A stretch of 5,836 nt of DNA, taken from an uncultured Lachnospiraceae bacterium. GTDB lineage: Bacteria; Bacillota_A; Clostridia; Lachnospirales; Lachnospiraceae. A model generated the notes under the pieces. The model saw only the letters and a list, made by a program, of their open reading frames with translations, was not told the origin of the DNA and searched no databases. Where the stretch lies: assembly GCA_947177885.1 (NCBI GenBank), contig CAMWWF010000203.1, positions 1-5,836 of the forward strand, written 5' to 3'. Below, in pieces: positions 5,736 to 5,836 of the stretch. A program made the position numbers and the translations under genes. The first letter of the stretch is position 1. Each line of letters begins with the position of its first letter.

Positions 5736-5836
5736 AGCCGTGAACATAAGCTGCCGCATCGGAGGCTAAAAAGATGGCTGCACCGGCGATGTCTTCGGGA
5801 GTGCCCCAGCGTCCGGCGGGAATACGGGAAAGGATC
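5698..5836 (-). CDS. kduD: SDR-family dehydrogenase, probably 2-dehydro-3-deoxy-D-gluconate 5-dehydrogenase (KduD), C-terminal 45 residues
   Basis: KduD is a cytoplasmic NAD(H)-dependent short-chain dehydrogenase that interconverts 2,5-diketo-3-deoxygluconate and 2-keto-3-deoxygluconate after KduI, in the breakdown of unsaturated uronates from pectin or glycosaminoglycans. The minus strand is open from the window edge and ends in TGA (5700-5698). It reads [20 protein letters not shown] followed by [20 protein letters not shown] and GWLAR. The [17 protein letters not shown] segment, the FLAS(D) helix and the terminal VDGGWLAR are classical SDR C-terminal features, and the DGGWLAR ending is typical of KduD (annotated in some genomes as 2-deoxy-D-gluconate 3-dehydrogenase). 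The cofactor and YxxxK sites lie beyond the window, so the subfamily call rests on the tail alone; another SDR is possible. It is convergent with the GNAT gene and overlaps it by 38 bases. Transcription is probably ended by the hairpin at 5604-5658. Confidence 0.8.
   Translation of the reverse strand, partial: ILSRIPAGRWGTPEDIAGAAIFLASDAAAYVHGFTLAVDGGWLAR

Noticed and set aside
5025..5759. Minus-strand open frame of about 244 codons spanning the GNAT gene and the kduD tail
   Set aside because: It uses a different frame from the clear SDR C-terminus, crosses the kduD terminator, and has no family features.

Overview
The window looks like chromosomal DNA from a strictly anaerobic, moderate-GC Firmicute, most likely a gut Lachnospiraceae or Clostridium cluster XIVa relative. 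This rests on the RF1 GGQ context (GNGGQCVN), the neighbouring flavin reductase-rubredoxin fusion (Hrb) and rubrerythrin, AGGAGG-type ribosome binding sites, and a KduD-type dehydrogenase beside a large beta-helix protein. The genus is inference; no 16S or other marker is present.

Layout: (1) 1-581 is the 3' half of prfA (release factor 1), closed by a long rho-independent terminator. (2) 652-1754 starts with an extended -10 promoter, then a small unrecognised 119-residue protein and, 67 bases later, an Hrb-type flavin reductase-rubredoxin fusion. (3) 1811-2511 is a rubrerythrin unit with its own promoter candidate, a palindromic hairpin in the leader and a clear terminator. (4) 2573-5735 is a two-gene unit: an 878-residue beta-helix protein with Ig-like and C-terminal beta-sandwich regions, overlapping by 11 bases a GNAT acetyltransferase. 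(5) 5698-5836 on the minus strand is the 3' end of an SDR gene whose last 45 residues fit KduD (2-dehydro-3-deoxy-D-gluconate 5-dehydrogenase). It is cut by the window edge and meets the GNAT gene tail to tail.

How the parts fit: Hrb and rubrerythrin are both non-haem iron electron-transfer or peroxide-reducing proteins and form an O2/peroxide/NO defence block, probably as two adjacent transcription units. The beta-helix protein and KduD point to uronate or pectin-type glycan use. The beta-helix protein has no visible signal peptide, so if it is an enzyme it would act on imported oligosaccharides in the cytoplasm.

The most unusual structure is at the right end. The minus-strand kduD transcript appears to be terminated by a perfect hairpin plus T6 lying inside the GNAT coding sequence, exactly over its conserved C-terminal motif. 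The two coding regions also overlap by 38 bases. I found no CRISPR array, insertion sequence, tRNA or rRNA.
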